This document shows, in pieces, positions 24,954-33,988 of a stretch of DNA of 64,000 nucleotides (position 1 is its first letter; each line of letters opens with the position of its first letter). A model generated the notes under the pieces. The model was not told where the DNA came from, ran no database searches, and saw only the letters and a program-made list of their open reading frames with translations. The position numbers were made by a program, and so were the translations under genes. The DNA is from an uncultured Acidimicrobiaceae bacterium. Its GTDB lineage: Bacteria; Actinomycetota; Acidimicrobiia; Acidimicrobiales; UBA10347. The DNA lies in contig CAJJAG010000006.1 of assembly GCA_905182135.1 (NCBI GenBank), forward strand, positions 62,001-126,000, given 5' to 3'.

Positions 24954-26690
24954 ATGCATGATCTGGTGATCCGCAATGGCAACGTCGTCGATGGCACAGG
25001 GGCACCAGCCCGGGTGGCCGACGTCGCTATCGACAAGGACGAGAACGGCGTAGGGATCGTCACAGCCATAGGCGCCAACGTTGGACCCGGGTCCGAAGAA
25101 ATCGACGCGTCTGGTCTCCTGGTAGCACCGGGCTGGGTAGACGTTCACACACATTACGACGGTCAGGCAACATGGGATCCTGAGCTGTCACCGTCGTCGT
25201 GGCATGGTGTTACCACAACGGTGTTCGGCAACTGTGGCGTCGGCTTCGCACCCGCCCGACCCGATAAGCACGATTGGCTGATCCAGCTGATGGAAGGTGT
25301 CGAGGACATCCCTGGTGCTGCGCTGGCCGATGGGATTGACTGGCAATGGGAGACCTTCCCCGAGTACCTCGATGCACTAGATCAGATGCCCCGGGTGATG
25401 GATATCGCGACCCATGTTCCCCACGGTTCGGTTCGTGCTTACGTGATGGGTGATCGCGGCGCGAGGAACGAAGAAGCCACCGCCGATGACCTGATACAGA
25501 TGGCCGAGATCGTCCAAGAAGGCATCAGAGCCGGTGCACTCGGGTTTAGTTCTTCGAGGACCAAGCTCCATCGAGCGCTCGATGGTGAACCGGTCCCGGG
25601 CACCTTTGCCGGCGCCGCAGAAATGGTGGCGTTAGGAAAGGCGGTAGCTGACGGGGGCGGCGGCGTCGTCGAGGTCGCTAGTGATATCGGTCTTGGCGGG
25701 CTTGAGGGTGACTTCGGAGGCGATATTGACTGGATGCGCGAATTAGCCACCGATTACGGCCTCACGGTCACGTATGCGCTTACACAATCTGACCAGGACC
25801 CCGACCAGTGGCGTGAGTTGCTGGACCTGTCTTCATCGCCGATCGAAGGTGACGGCAAGGTTGTGGCGCAGGTCGCCGGCAGACCAGCCGGGCTTCTCTT
25901 TGGATTCGAGACCTCACTTCACCCATTCAAGATGCATCCGACCTATCTACAGTTAGCCGACTTTCCCTTAGCGGAGCGCGTGATCGAACTGCGCAAGCCC
26001 GAGATCAAGGCCGCGATCTTGGCCGAACAGACCGGCTTCACCGGTCGATTCAACCACGACGTCGCCCATGGATTTCACAAGATGTATCCCCTCGGTACCG
26101 AGCCGAACTATGAACCATCGCCAGAGGACTGTGTACAGGCACAGGCCAAAGCCACCGGCAAAGACCCATACGAGTACGCCTACGACGTGATGCTCGAGAA
26201 CGATGGCAAGGGCCTGCTCTTCTTCCCCCTCACCGACTTCGCGGAGCATTCGTTGAACCCAACGTATGAACGGTTACAGCACCACGGTGCGTTTCTCAGC
26301 CTCAGCGACGGTGGCGCTCACTGCCGCTTGATCTGCGATGCTTCAACACCGACCTTCCTGCTCACACACTGGACGCGAGACCGGACCAACGGCCCCAAGC
26401 TCGGCATCGAAGAAGCGGTGAAGTTGCAGACTCACGACACCGCCGAACTTTACGGACTCGGCGATCGCGGCACCCTCGAAGTAGGCAAGCGTGGCGATGT
26501 GAACATCATCGACTACGAAGGACTCCGTCTATCCCCACCGGAGATGGTCCACGATTTGCCAGCAGATGCACCTCGGCTACTGCAGAAGGCCGACGGTTAT
26601 CGCTACACCATCGTGTCAGGCGAGATCACCTGGCTCGACGGCAAACCAACCGGCGCCCGACCCGGCGTGCTGGTGCGGGGTCGCCGCTAG
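24954..26690 (+). CDS. Amidohydrolase, N-acyl-D-amino-acid deacylase type
   Basis: A 578-residue metal-dependent hydrolase. [18 protein letters not shown] opens the beta-sandwich, the metal motif is [10 protein letters not shown] near residue 62, GNCGVG near 92 carries the Cys bridging ligand of D-aminoacylases, and the C-terminal barrel Asp is in LSDGGAHC near 450. [19 protein letters not shown] marks the closing sandwich. The family deacylates N-acyl-D-amino acids or opens cyclic amides. AAGGAG precedes the ATG. It has a second copy at 37784-39499 with the same layout, but the substrates may differ. Confidence 0.85.
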   Translation: MHDLVIRNGNVVDGTGAPARVADVAIDKDENGVGIVTAIGANVGPGSEEIDASGLLVAPGWVDVHTHYDGQATWDPELSPSSWHGVTTTVFGNCGVGFAPARPDKHDWLIQLMEGVEDIPGAALADGIDWQWETFPEYLDALDQMPRVMDIATHVPHGSVRAYVMGDRGARNEEATADDLIQMAEIVQEGIRAGALGFSSSRTKLHRALDGEPVPGTFAGAAEMVALGKAVADGGGGVVEVASDIGLGGLEGDFGGDIDWMRELATDYGLTVTYALTQSDQDPDQWRELLDLSSSPIEGDGKVVAQVAGRPAGLLFGFETSLHPFKMHPTYLQLADFPLAERVIELRKPEIKAAILAEQTGFTGRFNHDVAHGFHKMYPLGTEPNYEPSPEDCVQAQAKATGKDPYEYAYDVMLENDGKGLLFFPLTDFAEHSLNPTYERLQHHGAFLSLSDGGAHCRLICDASTPTFLLTHWTRDRTNGPKLGIEEAVKLQTHDTAELYGLGDRGTLEVGKRGDVNIIDYEGLRLSPPEMVHDLPADAPRLLQKADGYRYTIVSGEITWLDGKPTGARPGVLVRGRR

Positions 26691-26710
26691 CCGAGGCGCC
26701 CAACAAGAAG

Positions 26711-26755
26711 TAGAGCAGTGTCGACTAGAGCAGTGTCGACTAGAGCAGTGTCGAG
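26711..26755. repeat. Three tandem copies of a 15-bp unit across a stop codon
   Basis: TAGAGCAGTGTCGAC is present three times head to tail (26711, 26726, 26741; last base of copy 3 differs). On the minus strand each copy reads TCGACACTGCTCTA, so the stop codon of the flavin-dependent enzyme is itself inside the repeat. Confidence 0.95.
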
Positions 26756-27894
26756 CCTGGATCGAGACCGAGCAGCATGCGGCCTCGCATTTCCGCCGTG
26801 CTGTCAAAGTCGGCAATTGCATGGTGACAGGCAGTGTTCACGTCGCGATAACGCGCTTGCAGTTCGCTGTCGTTGTAGATGGCGTTCGCCCCTGAGGTCG
26901 CAAAGATCCGTTCGGTCGCACGGCGGCTGAGCTCGACTGCGTAGGCAGCGTTCCACTTGAGCTCAGCACGGGTTTCGATATCGAGGCGCTCACCCGTTGT
27001 CCCAACCTCGTCGCACCGATCGGCCGCCGCTTGGACCAGCATCCGTGCTGTCTTGAGCTCGACAGCAGCTTCGGCGACGCGCATCTGTGACCCGACGCTC
27101 TTCGCCTTTGACGAACGCGTGTACACCTCTCGCCGCACAGCAGTGCGTTCGAGGTGCAGTGAGAGTGCGCTATCGGCGATGCCGATCACGGTGGCAGCCA
27201 ATTGCACCGACAAACACACGAGCAATGGGACGCGATTGATATGGGTGCTGTGCATCTCACCATGTTCGCTGAGGCCGTTAAAGAGTGTGCTGCTCGGCAT
27301 CGCCCGATGTGCTGGGACAAATACCGCATCAGCGACGAGATCTTTTGACCCGCTACCTCGTAGACCCAATGTGTGCCATGTGTCGTCGACGTCGATGTCA
27401 GATTTCGCCACGATGAGATGCAGCCCGGGGAAGTCGCTTTCGGGTAATTCATCGGCGATCGCCCCAATCAGTAGCCAATCACCGTGGTCGACGCCGCTGG
27501 CGAACTGCCACCGGCCTGTCAACTCCCACCCTTCAGGGCGTCGTTTTGCCTGACCTTGTGCCGCCAGAGTGCCAGGAATGACGATGTTGGCACTCTCACC
27601 GAAGACCTCGCGTTGACACTCTTCGGGGAAATTTCCAACGACCCACGCATGAGCATTTGACACCATCTGCACCCACCCGGCAGCGGAATCCGCAGCGGCA
27701 ACCTCGAACAACGAGTCGACCTGTGCCCGGAGCCCAGCTTCAGATCCTCCCCACGCCGCTGGCGTGAGAATGGCCCACAACCCGGCGCTTCGCATCGCCT
27801 CGACAGAATCAGGAGCGACCATTCTCATTTCTTCTGAAACTCCAGCATTGCGACGAAGGAGTTCGCGAAGCTGATCTGTCATTGCTAGTGCCAT
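26740..27894 (-). CDS. Acyl-CoA-dehydrogenase-fold flavin-dependent monooxygenase (group D)
   Basis: A 384-residue protein with the acyl-CoA dehydrogenase fold but HsaA/DszC/HpaB-like features: LWAILTPAAWGG, AAADSAAGWVQMVSNAHAW with the S-x-G-W, FASGVDHGDWLLIGA, LGLRGSGSKDLV, and the C-terminal HHAIADFDST. Such oxygenases hydroxylate aromatic or steroid substrates with reduced flavin supplied by a separate reductase. No reductase adjoins. The last codons (STLL then stop) come from a 15-bp tandem repeat. ATG 27894 or 27882 could be the start. Confidence 0.8.
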   Translation of the reverse strand: MALAMTDQLRELLRRNAGVSEEMRMVAPDSVEAMRSAGLWAILTPAAWGGSEAGLRAQVDSLFEVAAADSAAGWVQMVSNAHAWVVGNFPEECQREVFGESANIVIPGTLAAQGQAKRRPEGWELTGRWQFASGVDHGDWLLIGAIADELPESDFPGLHLIVAKSDIDVDDTWHTLGLRGSGSKDLVADAVFVPAHRAMPSSTLFNGLSEHGEMHSTHINRVPLLVCLSVQLAATVIGIADSALSLHLERTAVRREVYTRSSKAKSVGSQMRVAEAAVELKTARMLVQAAADRCDEVGTTGERLDIETRAELKWNAAYAVELSRRATERIFATSGANAIYNDSELQARYRDVNTACHHAIADFDSTAEMRGRMLLGLDPGSTLL

Positions 27895-28031
27895 AGGGAA
27901 AAGCTAAACTAAATGACGCGCTCGTGACCTCATTTCCCTCTGAACGGCCTGGTCTTGACCAGGTGTTCACTGCACAGCTAACGAGACATTTAGAACAAAT
28001 TCCAACCGACGATTTAGGGTCGGTAATCTAA

Positions 28032-29723
28032 GTGGAGACACTGACGTTTGGGGATCTGTTCGTGAAAATTGATGTCGAGAATTTCCGTAACCGGCGAAAC
28101 GATCAACGCTGGAACCGAGTTTCGGTGGGCGATGTCATCGAGCGAGTTACATGGAGCGATCCAGACAAAGAATGTTTGGTCGCGACGCCAGAAGCAACCG
28201 TGAACCCGGCACACGCCCGTGTCACATACGCCCAAGCTAATGAGCTCATCAACCGAGTCGCCAATGGGCTGCTGTCCAGCGGAATTCCCCCAGCAGCTCG
28301 CGTTGCGATGTTGGTTGAGAATTCGGTTGAGGCATGGCTCTCGAAGATCGCTATCGCCAAAGCAGGCATGGTTGCTGCGCCGGTCAACATCATGATGGCG
28401 CCTGACGTAATTGACGAGTGCCTGGCCCGTGTCGGTGCCGAGTTTGTGATCGCCGATGCACAGCAGTGGAACACACATGGCGATGATCTGGCTGCAAGCG
28501 GGCTCACTCCTATCATGATGATCGGTGGGTCTGATGGCGGTGAGACGCCTTCCTTTGACGACTTCATCGCTGGCCGAAGCGCCGAAGAGCCCGACGTCAC
28601 CATCCATGGCGATGACATCTGGGAAGTGCTGTTCACCTCGGGAACGACTGCCAAGCCCAAAGCAGTGATGATCTCGCACACCTACACCTACATGTGCGCA
28701 ATGAGCCAGATCATGTCGATGACCCGCGGGCTTCAACACGAACGCGATTTGGTACACGCGACCTTCACCCCGATGACCTTCCACATCGGTGACCATCTGA
28801 TGGTGTTTGGGCCGCTGATGGCAGGCGGCACCGTAATTATGGGGAGTAAGCCCGACGGTAAAGAAATGGCCCAGGCCTGCACAGACGAGAATGTGACCTG
28901 CCTGTTTGGTGGCTCACCGCAGTTTATAGAGGGTCTGATCCGTGAGTGCCACGAGAACCCTGCCACCTATGACCTGTCATCCATTACCTCCATGTTCTAT
29001 GCCTGGGCGCCGCTCGACCCGAAATCATTCAAAGCCTTCGAAGCGTTGACTCGACCCAACCTCGTCTGTTGGGAACTCATCGGGCAGACCGAGTGTCTAG
29101 CCCCCCATCAATTCTTCCTCAACCGGCACCGCGAGTTATTTGAAGCAACCGCGCCAGCCCAGAACTATGTGGGCGTGCCTGCGCCGCTGCTGGGATCCAC
29201 CGTTGTAGATGCAGACGGGAATGATCTACGCGGCCAGCCCGGTGTCAACGGTGAAGCGGTGTATCGGTCTCCTGCCATGTTCTCGGGTTATTACCGGGAT
29301 CCCGAGGCAACGAAAGCGGCTCTGAAGGACGACTGGTTCCACTCCGGCGACACCTTCGCCTATGACGAGCAGGACCAGCGAGTCATGGTCGATCGCTACA
29401 AAGACATGGTCAAGTCCGGCGGCGAAAACGTGTCATCTATCCGCGTTGAAGCAGTGCTTCATCAGCATCGGTCCATTGCGCGCGCTGCGGTCATTGGTAT
29501 TCCCGATGACACCTGGGGCGAGATGGTGACGGCCTGCGTGATCCTGTCGCCAGGTCACGAGTTAGACGAAGCTGCAGTGATCATGTTCTCGCGCGAGCGA
29601 CTGGCCGGATTCGAAACACCCAAGCGAATCATCGCCATGGACAGTTTCCCTGAGACAGTCGGCGGCAAGATCCTGAAATACAAACTGCGCGCCGCCCTTA
29701 ACGAAACAAACGCGACAACATAG
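28032..29723 (+). CDS. AMP-dependent acyl-CoA synthetase
   Basis: A 563-residue ligase of the adenylate-forming family. P-loop FTSGTTAKPKAVMISHT near residue 200, the A5 motif WELIGQTECLAP near 350, HSGDTFAYDEQ near 437, VDRYKDMVKSGGENV near 455, and the C-terminal catalytic Lys in GGKILKYKLR near 550. QTEC in place of the usual YGMTE is uncommon and may mark a substrate subgroup. It likely activates a carboxylic acid for the CoA-dependent enzymes around it. It starts with GTG 28032 and is divergent from the flavin monooxygenase. A hairpin terminator follows. Confidence 0.85.
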   Translation: METLTFGDLFVKIDVENFRNRRNDQRWNRVSVGDVIERVTWSDPDKECLVATPEATVNPAHARVTYAQANELINRVANGLLSSGIPPAARVAMLVENSVEAWLSKIAIAKAGMVAAPVNIMMAPDVIDECLARVGAEFVIADAQQWNTHGDDLAASGLTPIMMIGGSDGGETPSFDDFIAGRSAEEPDVTIHGDDIWEVLFTSGTTAKPKAVMISHTYTYMCAMSQIMSMTRGLQHERDLVHATFTPMTFHIGDHLMVFGPLMAGGTVIMGSKPDGKEMAQACTDENVTCLFGGSPQFIEGLIRECHENPATYDLSSITSMFYAWAPLDPKSFKAFEALTRPNLVCWELIGQTECLAPHQFFLNRHRELFEATAPAQNYVGVPAPLLGSTVVDADGNDLRGQPGVNGEAVYRSPAMFSGYYRDPEATKAALKDDWFHSGDTFAYDEQDQRVMVDRYKDMVKSGGENVSSIRVEAVLHQHRSIARAAVIGIPDDTWGEMVTACVILSPGHELDEAAVIMFSRERLAGFETPKRIIAMDSFPETVGGKILKYKLRAALNETNATT

Positions 29724-29729
29724 ACCACG

Positions 29730-29760
29730 GCCGACGAGAGAAAATGTCGGGCTCGTCGGC
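29730..29760 (+). terminator. Intrinsic terminator after the acyl-CoA synthetase
   Basis: Perfect 9-bp stem GCCGACGAG / CTCGTCGGC with a 13-base loop, beginning 6 bases after the stop codon at 29723. Confidence 0.65.
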
Positions 29761-29859
29761 GCAGACACAGCCTGATCCGATCAGTGCGGTCTCTAAGCCG
29801 AAGCGCGTAACTCCTGAAGGATATATCGGATCAAACTACGACGGCTGGTGGGGATTTCT

Positions 29860-30160
29860 ATGACGGACAACGCATAGGAGTTCGGTTTGTTTGTAAACGT
29901 CGCCCAGGCAGCGGAAGCAGCCGGGTTTGAGTACGTGCTCGTGCCGGTCGCAACCCCCTGTTGGGACCCATGGAACTCGACCGCGATGTTCGTGCCCCAA
30001 ACCACCTCGATCGACATGCTGGTGGCGGCTCGGCCCGGCGTCATTGCTTCAACAATCATGGCAAAGGCGATCTCGACATAGCCAGCTTCTGCCTGTCGGG
30101 CCATCCCCACGATGAAGAAGCAACCCGCTTCGGCGACATAGTCATGCCTGCGTTTAGGTG
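29860..30160 (+). pseudogene. Remnant of an SsuD-like LLM monooxygenase
   Basis: Reads MTDNA, a stop, then EFGLFVNVAQAAEAAGFEYV, VATPCWDPWNSTAMFVPQTT and ARPGVIASTIMAKAIST before another stop; a shifted frame then gives HDEEATRFGD, which matches the conserved GQNDEEA-type loop of alkanesulfonate-monooxygenase-like proteins. Only about 100 of 350 codons survive, with at least two stops and one frameshift or deletion. Confidence 0.75.
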
Positions 30161-30195
30161 ATGGCTCTCGACCCGTCAGCGCCGCTGAACCTCTG

Positions 30196-31413
30196 TCAAG
30201 CAATCACGCCGTCGGCGCGCAGGGTTACCAACTCATCGGCCGACACTGCCAGTAGTTCCGTTAAGATTTCCTCGGTGTGCTGGCCGAACAATGGCGCGTG
30301 GCGAGTGTGAACCGACGTTGTCTTCGAAAACAAGGCTGGCGACCGAACCGAACGTATTCTGCCGGCCGTTGGATGCTCGCTCTCCTGCAGGATGCCCCTG
30401 TGCTGTATGTGCGGATCGTCGATCATTTCTTCTCGAGTGTTCACCGGAGCTGTCGGCACATCAGCCTCGTCCATCAACTTCACCAACGCTGCGGTAGTGA
30501 AGCGCTCAGTTTCACGCTGGAGTTCCACGTTAATTTCGTCCCCGTGCAGGGTGCGACCGGAAAGTTGAGCGAACCGCGTGTCCTCTGCCAAGTCCGGCCG
30601 ATTGAGCGCTTCACACAACGCTAGCCACTGTGCGTCGGTACCTAGGGGGTAGATCATTGCCCAACCATCGGTGGTGCGAAACAGTTTGCAAATCGTGGAC
30701 AAGTCCGGTGTGTCGCTCTCGTGATCCATGTACGTGTGGTTCCACATAGCCTCCGGCCACAGGAAATGGATGCTCGCGTCCAGCATGGCGATCTCGATGT
30801 GTTGTCCACCATGACCCAAGGACCGGGCGACCAAAGCAGCGCACACCGATTGGGCGACGTTCAACGAGGTCACCTTGTCGCAGACGATGGTTGCCATCAG
30901 CTGCGGCTCGCCAAGATCGTCCACTTGGACCATCGGATAGCCCGCAATCGACTGAACAACGGCATCGAACGCCGGTCGATGCGAATAGGGCCCGTCGCTT
31001 CCGAAGCCGCTAATCGAGCACATTACGAGATCCGGATTGAGGGCATGCAGCACTTCCCATCCGAGGCCTAGGCGTTCCATGGCCCCGGGACGAAAGTTCT
31101 GAACCACCACATCGGCGTCGCTGATGAGAGCCAGAACTAGCTCTGTTCCCCGCGGGTCCTTGAGGTTGAGCGTGATCGATCGCTTGTTGCGGTTCATTGA
31201 TGCCCAGCAAGGACTTACGCCTTGTGCCGATTCGACTAGCGGGCCGGACTGACGAATAATGTCAGGCGCATGGGCCTGCTCTACGACGATGACGTCAGCG
31301 CCTTGGTCGGCCAGGATCGAGGTCCCAAATGGCCCTGAGACCACCGCCGAAAGATCGACGACACGGATCCCAGTTAGAGGACCACCCGCTAACGCTCCGG
31401 GCTGTTCTGCCAT
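30196..31413 (-). CDS. CaiB/BaiF-type (family III) CoA transferase
   Basis: A 405-residue transferase with an intertwined-dimer fold. LTGIRVVDLSAVVSGPFG with ADQGADVIVVE is the N-terminal Rossmann signature, RNKRSITLNLKDPRG the next block, and the catalytic Asp is probably in TIVCDKVTS near residue 170, aligning with the essential Asp of the family. It moves CoA between acyl-CoA and free carboxylate. ATG 31413 is chosen because AGGAGG precedes it closely; a start at 31461 lacks support. It follows the decayed SsuD-like gene tail to tail. Confidence 0.85.
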   Translation of the reverse strand: MAEQPGALAGGPLTGIRVVDLSAVVSGPFGTSILADQGADVIVVEQAHAPDIIRQSGPLVESAQGVSPCWASMNRNKRSITLNLKDPRGTELVLALISDADVVVQNFRPGAMERLGLGWEVLHALNPDLVMCSISGFGSDGPYSHRPAFDAVVQSIAGYPMVQVDDLGEPQLMATIVCDKVTSLNVAQSVCAALVARSLGHGGQHIEIAMLDASIHFLWPEAMWNHTYMDHESDTPDLSTICKLFRTTDGWAMIYPLGTDAQWLALCEALNRPDLAEDTRFAQLSGRTLHGDEINVELQRETERFTTAALVKLMDEADVPTAPVNTREEMIDDPHIQHRGILQESEHPTAGRIRSVRSPALFSKTTSVHTRHAPLFGQHTEEILTELLAVSADELVTLRADGVIA

Positions 31414-31684
31414 GCCGACACCTCCTGTAGTCCTGATCAAGATGGTAGTTGGGGGTTCCAAATCGGCGCTATTCCAAACGAAGCTCAGGAGCGAAGGCGG
31501 CTCTGGGACTAACTAATCGCATCAATCAATTCCGATTAGCCCGACCTGAAACCGGCGTCCTGCATGCCGGGCCATGCTCTTGTTCGCCCAACCCGATGAG
31601 TCCGATCGGCTACTCGAAACCTATGAATCAATCAGGACGGTCTGGCCTCGCCACCAACCACTCTGGTCATTTGTACGTGATTGG

Positions 31685-32563
31685 TCAGGACCTGAAAGAG
31701 ATGAGTTGGAGAGTGAACTCACTGAGCTTTTCTCCACCGACAACAACTGTCTCGCTGTTAGGCAACACTCCCTGGGTGATCGGGTTCGGGTCGAACCCTT
31801 GATCGGCGAGCAACGATCGACAAGACGGCAGGTCCTCAACCTCGAAGGCGGCCATCGAAGCCAGTCCCAAGGGCCGGGTTGCTACTGGACTGTCCAAGCC
31901 ATCGGGCGCAATCAGTTCCAACACAGCATCACCAACCTGGAGTTGATGAATCAGCATTCCATGGCCCTCGACCCGTCCACTGAGCTCTACGCCCAAGATG
32001 GACCGCCACGCTGCTGTGGTGGCATCTAGATCACTGACGAATGCAGCGAGATGATCCAGTCGAAGCAGCGGAAGTCGATGACGGAATCGTCCCCCTTCAG
32101 CGTGGCGGCTACATCGGTTGACCAGCGACTCGGCGTAGCTAATCAGGCCAATATCCAGACCAAACAACTCGGTCTCAGGTATCAGAACTTCACCTATGAG
32201 CGAACCGTCGTCCCGGTGCACTGTCCGATCCTGCACTATCGTCACACCAGCGGCCCCGAGTTTTCCCCTTGCCTCATCGGCATCGTCAACCTCCATCATC
32301 ACTCGCATCAACCCGCCTCGATCAATGGCCCAGAGAAGATCCGATCGGCCGGTCTCTAGAGCGCGATCTCGATCGTGAACGGAGAGCAACTCGACGTAAA
32401 ACTCGGAGCTTTCGTTACCGATGAAGAACACCTGATTCTCGGTGGCAGCATCCTTGTGGCGCATCGGCTGCGTCAGCGAGAGCCCCAGCTGCTCGAAGAG
32501 TTGAGCTGAGCCATCCAAGTCGGCGACGGCCAGGATCACGTGGTCAATGCGAGTCAGAATCAC
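31685..32563 (-). CDS. Two-domain VOC family protein
   Basis: A 292-residue glyoxalase/dioxygenase-superfamily protein with two paired modules. The first starts IDHVILAVADLDGSAQLFEQ and the second at about residue 167, LRLDHLAAFVSDLDATTAAW, each with the His ligand of the fold. Comparable two-module proteins include methylmalonyl-CoA epimerase-like and extradiol dioxygenase-like proteins. A final glutamate near FTLQLISF may complete the second site. Substrate unknown. The 270 bases on each side show nothing else that I recognise. Confidence 0.75.
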   Translation of the reverse strand: MILTRIDHVILAVADLDGSAQLFEQLGLSLTQPMRHKDAATENQVFFIGNESSEFYVELLSVHDRDRALETGRSDLLWAIDRGGLMRVMMEVDDADEARGKLGAAGVTIVQDRTVHRDDGSLIGEVLIPETELFGLDIGLISYAESLVNRCSRHAEGGRFRHRLPLLRLDHLAAFVSDLDATTAAWRSILGVELSGRVEGHGMLIHQLQVGDAVLELIAPDGLDSPVATRPLGLASMAAFEVEDLPSCRSLLADQGFDPNPITQGVLPNSETVVVGGEKLSEFTLQLISFRS

Positions 32564-32833
32564 ATCTGCATATTAGATCCAGACGTGGCGGCTCAGAAGC
32601 CCTCGGGCTGATCCTCGGCAACCGTCTGGTTCGGCGACTCGGTGCCATGGACACGTCCCGAGAGCCATCTTGCACGCAGCGCGCTGCGATTGTTCAAGGG
32701 GCACATGAGCATCGACATGTCGAGTTTTCGATGGGGCACTGACCGTCATGTTCGTCCTACGACACCGCGACCCGTTTGACCGCGCGCTCCGGTCAGAACC
32801 AGACTGAGTCGAAACAACTTCTTCGGGGGCGAA

Positions 32834-33985
32834 ATGAAGTGCAACGCAGCAATTATCCACGGTGCCGGTCAAGACTGGAAGATCGAAGAGATCGAGGTCG
32901 ACTCGCCAAAGGTCGGTGAGGTCCTGGTGAAGTGGACCCACGCCGGGCTCTGTCACAGCGATGAACACCTGGTGACCGGCGACTTTGTTCCGGACGAGGC
33001 ACAAGCCAAGGCCATGGGAATGACCGGCAGCATGTACCCAATGATCGGCGGTCACGAGGGCTCAGGGATCATCGCCGAAATCGGTCCGCACGTCACGAGC
33101 GTCGAGGTCGGCGACCATGTGTCTGCGTCGTTCGTACCATCGTGCGGGACCTGTCATTACTGCGCAACCGGGCGTCAGAACCTTTGTGATGCCGGTGGCG
33201 GAACCTTCCTTCCGGGCATGATCACCGATGGCACCAGCCGACATCGGCTCGGTGACACGGAACTTTTGATGATCGCCAAACTCGGCACCTTCTCCGAATA
33301 CACCTGTGTCTCTGAGGCCCAGGTCATCAAGGTCGACAAGGATCTTCCCCTTGAGGCCGTAGCACTTGTGTCCTGCGGCGTTGCAACTGGCTGGGGGTCT
33401 GCGACTCGTCGGGCCGACGTGCGTCCTGGCGACACCGTTGTTGTGGTCGGCACGGGCGGCATCGGCATGAACGCTGTGCAAGGCGCAGCCATGGCGGGCG
33501 CCAAACATGTCATCGCCGTTGACCCGATCGAGTTCAAACGAGAGAAGGCAATGGAGTTCGGCGCCACTCACACGTTCGGTTCAATGGAAGACGCCATGCC
33601 CGAAGTCGTGCAAATGACGCAAGGCCGTCTGGCCGACAAGGTAATCATGACCCCGGGCGTGATGCACGGTGAACTTATGGAGATGGCGACTGCTCTCGCC
33701 GGCAAGGGAAGCACCATCGTCGTGACAGGGTTAGCGCCAATCAGCCAAAAAACATCATCGGTCAACCTGCTCGAACTAGCCATGTGGCAAAAGGAAATCA
33801 AGGGATCGATCTTTGGTTCCCTAAACCCCCGAGCCGATATCCCGAACCTGTTATCGATGTATCAAGCCGGCAAACTCAAACTCGACGAACTCATCACGGC
33901 CACCTACCCACTAAGCGATATCAATGTGGGATATCAAGCCATGCGCGACGGTGAGAACATCCGCGGCGTTCTCGTGCACGCGTAG
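32834..33985 (+). CDS. NDMA-dependent-type zinc alcohol dehydrogenase
   Basis: A 383-residue medium-chain dehydrogenase. The catalytic zinc Cys and neighbours are in GLCHSDEHLVTGDF near residue 38, GGHEGSG near 74, the structural zinc site is CGTCHYCATGRQNLC near 105, and the nucleotide loop is GTGGIGMNAVQGA near 206. The insertion DEAQAKAMGMTGSMYP is typical of actinobacterial nicotinoprotein/NDMA-dependent alcohol dehydrogenases, in which NAD(H) is tightly bound and an external electron acceptor is used. The stop is 3 bases before the monooxygenase start, so the two are co-translated. Confidence 0.85.
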   Translation: MKCNAAIIHGAGQDWKIEEIEVDSPKVGEVLVKWTHAGLCHSDEHLVTGDFVPDEAQAKAMGMTGSMYPMIGGHEGSGIIAEIGPHVTSVEVGDHVSASFVPSCGTCHYCATGRQNLCDAGGGTFLPGMITDGTSRHRLGDTELLMIAKLGTFSEYTCVSEAQVIKVDKDLPLEAVALVSCGVATGWGSATRRADVRPGDTVVVVGTGGIGMNAVQGAAMAGAKHVIAVDPIEFKREKAMEFGATHTFGSMEDAMPEVVQMTQGRLADKVIMTPGVMHGELMEMATALAGKGSTIVVTGLAPISQKTSSVNLLELAMWQKEIKGSIFGSLNPRADIPNLLSMYQAGKLKLDELITATYPLSDINVGYQAMRDGENIRGVLVHA

Positions 33986-33988
33986 ATC

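Noticed and set aside
26711-26755. CRISPR-like repeats
   Set aside because: Units are 15 bp and directly adjacent, with no spacers and no cas genes; a simple tandem repeat.
31574-32029. 151-codon plus frame antisense to the two-domain VOC gene
   Set aside because: The start part looks coding-like but no family is recognisable and most of it is the complement of the VOC gene.
32573-33055. 160-codon minus frame antisense to the alcohol dehydrogenase
   Set aside because: Mostly the complement of a clear zinc dehydrogenase; no family features of its own.
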